Shown here: one piece after another, positions 59,502 through 64,000 of the stretch
Position numbering within the stretch: the stretch's first letter is position 1
Layout: the number at the start of each line of letters is the position of its first letter
Source of the DNA: Branchiostoma floridae
Taxonomy: Eukaryota; Chordata; Leptocardii; Amphioxiformes; Branchiostomatidae
Reading direction: 5' to 3'
DNA: 64,000 nucleotides
NCBI RefSeq assembly: GCF_000003815.2
Contig: NC_049985.1
Location: 19,711,893 to 19,775,892 of the forward strand
Program-made: the position numbers and the translations under genes
Notes under the pieces: model-generated
What the model was told of the DNA's origin: nothing
Seen by the model: the letters and a program-made list of their open reading frames with translations, nothing else
The model's database searches: none

Positions 59502-62500
59502 AAAATAATTGAGAGTGAAAAACTTACCAGCCAGGGCTACAGCTATGACAATGCAATATTGGAATCTCACGTTTACCGATTTTTCTAACATTTCATCCTT
59601 ACATATGAACAACCAACTAGAAATGTTGAGAAGTGCCCGAAAAAATATATTCTCGTCGAACTACCATTACGTATAGTTTTGTTGTAATCCTTATGTCAAT
59701 CAGATCTGGTATTACTTTTGGCAACGCTATTTTGCATTCCCAGAAAATTGCGGAAGGCCACTGAATGAGTATATGGCGACCTTCCCCCAAGTTCGCATCT
59801 TGCGTATGAAACAGCGCGAAGGACTGATCAGAGCCAGGCTGCGGGGGGTCGAGGTTGCTAGGGGCAACGTACTGGTGTTCATGGACGCCCACTGTGAGGT
59901 CAACGTCAACTGGTTACCGCCCCTGCTCGGTACGGCGATTTTTTCTTATACTATATGTACAAGTAAGATAAATGCACGGTCATTAACCCCACTCAAGTTC
60001 TCAGGACACAGTTTTTCCCTATGGGGATTTACATGGTTAAGGAACCCAAAGTTGGGTGGTTCGAAACCTCAAAATTTATAGCAGGGTGCAGAAACAATCA
60101 ACAAGAATTTAACATGTTGAAGTGCATGATACATCCTACAAAATATCTGAAAATGAGCATAAATTTGCCAGCTCGCGTTTCTATAGAACGCTTTGATTTG
60201 ACCCCAGCGGAGGTCTTCGAACTGCAGGCGATGCACAGGCAGTGCCCGATACATCGAAAATTCACGCCGGCCGAAGAACCATGCATCGTAACCCAACTTA
60301 TACAGTCTCAGAACTGATATATTCCTCTCCCATTCACTACATTTTACACCTCACTGTGCACGGAAGAATAAGTACGGACTTTGCAAGTACTGTGACGCAC
60401 TACTCTAGATCTATACCCGGACTACAATTGGGGACGGGGGTTGCTCATAAATACTGTTATGAGACCTCAAATTACGGGCGCCATCTTAAAATGCTCCCTC
60501 GCGAGAACAGCGCATAATGAGAACGCACGAGATGTTGCACGAAAACGAGGACCGAAGGTTCCTGTTTCGTCCTGCGAAATCAAACCATAGCCACCTGAAA
60601 ATGTTACATGGAAGGTCGTGACTCTGATAGCCATTCACTCATTTATTATATTTATATCCTCGTTTCAATATACATATTCTACGTTAGATTTACATTATAC
60701 ATACAATATACATATTCTACATTACATTTACACAATACATACAACATACATATTCTACGTTCCATTTACATAATACATATACATTTATTCTACGTTTCAT
60801 CTACCATCGTCAAATAACAGTTATATGTGGTGCCTAACTGTGTCCACAGCAAATGTTGAATAGATTGGCTGTAACAAAAGGCTGTCAGAAAACTTCACAA
60901 GCTTCTAGCCTAACACCTTCTTCATTCTCTGCCCACTGAGTGTTGTTCTGTATCTATCAATTAGTCTAATCAAATTTTTGGCTACCTAGAGTTTGACATG
61001 TTGTTTTTAACAGAACCTATCAGCGTATCCATGACAACCGTCACCATACCAACCATTGACGTCATCGACCATGCCACATTCGAGTACAAAGAGCAGGTAA
61101 GTACGGATACGGAAGGCTCCGCCCCTAAGGAATCACCAAAATACAAAAAATATAATTCTAGACATTCTGAAAGTCATATCAAATAGAACGTATGAAAAAA
61201 CGCTATTTCAAAATAGTTAAACATTATTTGTGACATCATTTCAACTGGAACTTTATATTTATTGTATATAGTATAAAAGCTCATAGTACTTAATAGTTCA
61301 TCATTTTTTCATTGACGCATTTTGAAATTATTAACATTTTTTCCGTCATCTCGTCATTTGCATCAGCAAGGTGGTCCGATGCGTGGCGTTTTTGATTGGC
61401 AGCTGAACTACAAGCGAATCCCTGTGCTGGACGGCAGAGGAAGAAAAGTCAGACCGACTCTACCATTCAGGTAGGGATGACGTCATGTCTATTCCCAATG
61501 GAGCATCTTCCGTTGACGTCACACGTACGTCACACATTCACAGCGTTTGGCTCAAACAAATAAAGAAGACTGAGCTAGCCAGACAAAATTGAGTTTAGTC
61601 CATCCTTTCATACATTTGTATTTAGTACGTAGACGGTTAATATTAGACTATTTCTCAACAATAAAATTTTGAAATTTCTATACCAAAGCGGCCCATGTGT
61701 AAATGATAACCGTGATCTCTGTTTCTATAATTTGTGGAATCCTCTATTTGAAATAGTATAGGTTAGCAATATGCGGCCACAGCTTATCTCACAAGATCTG
61801 CCTAAAAGCATTTATTGGTGTTTTTAATACATCAACGAAGTGACCGACTTTTAACTAATTTAGGGCAATAATAGTTGCTTCACTTTGTACGCGCACTGCT
61901 GCTAGGTGTCGCTGCTTATAATGCGGTGCCAAATGTAAAGTATTTTCTTATACATTGACGGTTGCAGTTTTAATGGTATGTGTTTTACCACAGCACCCCA
62001 GTCATGCCAGGTGGAGTGTTCGCCATAGACAAGGAATTCTTCCACCACCTTGGAGGATATGACTCTGGGCTCGAGATCTGGGGTGGCGAACAGTTTGAAC
62101 TCTCGTTCAAAGTGAGTACTGTAAATATATATAAGTTCGCGAGGACTTAATTTCGCGGCAGCGGGAAAAAGAACTTTTAACGGTGGTTTTAAGTTCGCGG
62201 TAGCACTATGCACTGTAGTCTCTTACTGCCTTGGAAAAAAGTTCGCGGTGGTTTTGAGTTCGCGGTGAAGCTGCCACCGCGACATTGAACCACCGCGCGC
62301 CAGTTTCTGCATTTACAGTATTCTGTGTACGTGTTCCTATAGCCTTGCCGTTTACATTTCTAAAGAGCCACACTCCTCGCATGCTAAAGAACCCACAACA
62401 ACTATCGAAAAATAGTAGGGGCATGTCCCGTTTTGCGATGGTGCAAATCCTTCCATCTGGAATCGGCGATTCACTGCAAATCTCCCGGATGAAGGCCTAG

Positions 62501-63678
62501 TGAACCTCCGTCTCGTACCCGCCATATATATGGCAGTAATTGCCGATTCATCGGCAGATTGACATTACGGGAAGAAAAGAGGAAGCTTTACCTTGGAAAA
62601 AGGGACAAATGTGCTTAGTTATAAAGAAATCGTTCCTATATATACGGTCTTATACGTTATGTCTTCATCTGGTTTGCGTTGTTTGGTACCCAATACAAGG
62701 GGTATAAAGATCCTGCACTTCCAGACCTAACGGAGTGGAGGCGCTTGTGTGCGGTCTCTGTCCTTGAAGATCTGGAGGGCTCTAGCGAATCGCTCCTGTA
62801 GGTCACATTTCAGTGATACGTTGTAAAAAAAAAACCTTATACCTGTAATATTCACCTCTCGCACCTAAAAATCCCAGCATCAGTTCAGTTTAGTTCAATC
62901 CCAGAATATTCCAATAGAAATATTTATAGGCAATTTTACAAAGGAGACAAAATTTGCTTGAAGTAGGTTATAAATCTGCCTCTGAGATGAAGTACCAGAA
63001 TGTGCCCTGTTATTTGATACCAAACAGTATACTTATGTTGGGGTTTACTGAGGTGAGATACATGCACTTCCAGATCTGGCAGTGTGGGGGCGTACTGCAA
63101 GAGGTGCCTTGCTCTCGAGTCGGCCATGTCTTCCGCAAGTTCTCTCCATACGCCACGGACAACGACGTGTTACAGATACTCAAGGTGAAGCAAATTTGTC
63201 TAAAACATAGCAGATATGAATCATTCATCAACCTCGATGCAATTAAGACATGAAAAATTCTTAAATGACTAAAATTTATCACTTTTGGCCTTTTTATATT
63301 TTGAGACAAAGAGGCAAAGGAAATAAGTAAAAGCCTTCTTTGTTATACTTTTTTGAAACGATGAAAAATGGATATAATGTCAAAGATGCGGCCGGATGAA
63401 TAAGAAACGTTGAATATTTCAGACATTTTGTTTCTTCTTTCTAGAACTACATGAGAGTCGCCGAAGTCTGGATGGATGACTACAGACAGTACTACTACAA
63501 GAGGATGTTGCGTGGTCCCAAAAATTTCACCAACTTTGACCTTGGGGACCTTTCCTCCCAGAAAGCATTGCGACAGCGCTTGGGATGCCGGGACTTTGGT
63601 TGGTTTATGAGAGAGGTCGCCTCGGATCTGGTGAAACACTACCCGCTACAGGACCCGGATATACTGCAACAAGGACGG
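53518..63678 (+). CDS. GALNT10-like polypeptide N-acetylgalactosaminyltransferase, partial (3' end outside window)
   Basis: Golgi type II membrane enzyme that starts mucin O-glycosylation by moving GalNAc from UDP-GalNAc to Ser/Thr. Exons: 53518-53685, 54572-54671, 56940-57084, 58233-58399, 59744-59929, 61014-61096, 61367-61470, 61994-62111, 63074-63184, 63445-63678; 1416 nt, 472 codons, all phases consistent. Exon 1 gives a short basic cytosolic tail and a signal anchor (about residues 15-35). The catalytic domain shows [28 protein letters not shown], the manganese-binding DxH motif in [23 protein letters not shown] and the [12 protein letters not shown] motif. The patterns GRPY, NGFN..VSDKIS and EYMATFP place it nearest the GALNT10 group. 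The C-terminal ricin-type lectin domain must lie right of 64000. Intron 2 holds a large CCAT repeat and intron 4 a tandem copy of exon 4's end. Confidence 0.93.
54122..54166. repeat. AT dinucleotide microsatellite
   Basis: About 22 AT units in GALNT intron 1. Confidence 0.95.
54680..55290. repeat. CCAT/CCGT tetranucleotide microsatellite in GALNT intron 2
   Basis: Over 500 bp of CCAT units with blocks of CCGT, CCACCCAT and CTTTCCAT variants begins 9 bp after the exon 2 donor and decays after 55195. It gives false open frames of up to 233 codons in all frames. Confidence 0.95.
55680..55990 (-). mobile_element. tRNA-derived SINE, minus strand
   Basis: Read on the minus strand, 55985 downward starts GGCAGCATGATGGTCTAGTGG (A-box region) with a B-box-like GAGTCCGAATCC, then a body with a GGGTACC-type core. 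It lies in GALNT intron 2. Confidence 0.6.
56551..56640 (-). mobile_element. Penelope-like terminal fragment with hammerhead-like core
   Basis: On the minus strand CTGATGA (56623-56617) is followed by a hairpin (GGTATCT/AGACACC) and GAAAC (56598-56594), then a short ACGT/ACGT helix. This order is the conserved core of a hammerhead ribozyme, which Penelope-like retroelements carry in their terminal repeats. I could not pair helix I with confidence. Confidence 0.35.
57090..58230. other. GALNT intron 3, no gene content
   Basis: It contains two motifs TCAAAACTGACCCCAG or similar (near 57140 and 57373) that may mark a transposon remnant. No exon. Confidence 0.4.
58324..59222 (+). repeat. Tandem copies of the GALNT exon 4 end plus intron start, third copy split by a SINE
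   Basis: A unit of about 132 bp, made of the last 76 bases of exon 4, its GTAAGT donor and about 56 bp of intron, is repeated at 58324-58455, 58456-58587 and 58588 onward. The second copy keeps the open frame and donor. The third is decayed and is interrupted at 58652 by a SINE, then resumes at 59149 and ends near 59222. The extra copies lack a usable in-frame acceptor, so they are probably not exons. Confidence 0.85.
58652..59148 (+). mobile_element. tRNA-derived SINE, full length, with target-site duplication
   Basis: The 5' end is tRNA-like, with an A-box region (TAGCACAGTGG) and a B box (GGTTCGAATCC). A body follows containing a conserved core (GGGAAAGGCACTTTACACGA), then a 3' region and a short GAT-repeat tail. 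AGACGATTT flanks it at 58643-58651 and 59149-59157, a perfect 9-bp target-site duplication inside the decayed exon copy. Confidence 0.88.
59423..59500. repeat. TG/CG/TG alternating tract
   Basis: 78 bp of strict purine-pyrimidine alternation: TG repeat, then about ten CG units, then about fifteen TG units. This is the classic Z-DNA-forming sequence, in GALNT intron 4. Confidence 0.92.
60660..60805. repeat. AT-rich tandem repeat, about 42-bp unit, 3-4 copies
   Basis: Units contain CATATTCTACRTT, then ACATTTACA and CAATACATACAA. Intron 5 of GALNT. Confidence 0.75.
62117..62320. mobile_element. MITE M2 at the GALNT exon 8 donor
   Basis: Same family as 11477-11688: it begins TACTGTAAAT and ends ATTTACAGTA, with TTCGCGGT motifs inside. 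Its first base is five bases after the donor GT at 62112. Confidence 0.78.
62375..62545 (+). mobile_element. 3' part of the SINE family seen at 58652
   Basis: The segment from TGCTAAAGAACCC to the CCTCCGTCTCGTACC area aligns with the 3' half of the 58652 SINE (GGTGCAAATCCTTC, GGATGGAGGCCT-like stretches). The tRNA head is missing, so it is 5'-truncated. Confidence 0.6.
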
Positions 63679-64000
63679 GTAAGCATCAAAATTTTTTCCT
63701 TAAATTTTAGGGCTGGAGATTTTTCTGTATTTATCTGACTAGGGCCTAAGCAATAGCCCAAATAGCTATTATCTATTTATGAATTGTAACAAGATACCCA
63801 TTTCAATAATAAACATCAAGAAATCAACCTTATGTTTAACATGTAGAAACTAAATTTATTCTTCATTTTCATTTATTCTTTTATAACAATTTGTAGATGT
63901 GTGTCGTTTTCCAGCTTTAGCTAAGTTCCGTTGAGTTCAGCTAAGAAAAAAAACTTTAAATCTTTTCCGAACTATCACTTCAAAAAGGATAGATACTAAT

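Overview
The window is nuclear DNA of an animal. Genes are split by GT-AG introns of 0.1 to 4 kb and encode metazoan families: a PITSLRE kinase, a C-type lectin/TSP1 receptor, a leucine-rich-repeat (LRR) receptor, a CUB-trypsin protease and a polypeptide GalNAc-transferase. The spaces between exons are packed with short terminal-inverted-repeat elements (MITEs), tRNA-derived SINEs and LINE tails. This mix fits an invertebrate deuterostome, most likely a cephalochordate (Branchiostoma type). That taxon call is inference from gene style and repeat content. There is one assembly gap of Ns at 25722-26002.

Layout: 1-4303 is a nest of repeats containing a broken, inverted copy of an exon and intron from the lectin-receptor gene further right. 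6515-15774 (+) is a four-exon CDK11/PITSLRE gene whose last exon holds 86% of the protein, including the whole kinase domain. 18263-24549 (+) is a five-exon type I membrane receptor (signal peptide, C-type lectin, TSP1, Thr/Ser-rich stalk, transmembrane tail) with an in-frame stop in the stalk exon. 28221-31330 (-) is an LRR receptor with an acidic cytoplasmic tail rich in tyrosines. 31.3-47.1 kb is gene-poor, with an orphan transmembrane exon (40562-40807, -), decayed duplications and a 44-bp minisatellite of about 22 copies. 47170-49830 (-) is a secreted CUB-trypsin protease in two exons. 53518 to the right side (+) is the catalytic part of a GALNT10-like transferase in ten exons; its lectin-domain end lies outside the window.

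All exon joins given here were checked by hand for reading phase, and each predicted coding sequence sums to a whole number of codons. The lectin receptor, LRR receptor and CUB-protease are the kinds of secreted or membrane recognition molecules expanded in lancelet innate immunity, but nothing in the sequence shows they act together. CDK11 and GALNT are housekeeping genes. Much of the interest lies in how mobile elements have cut into, copied and landed next to exons.
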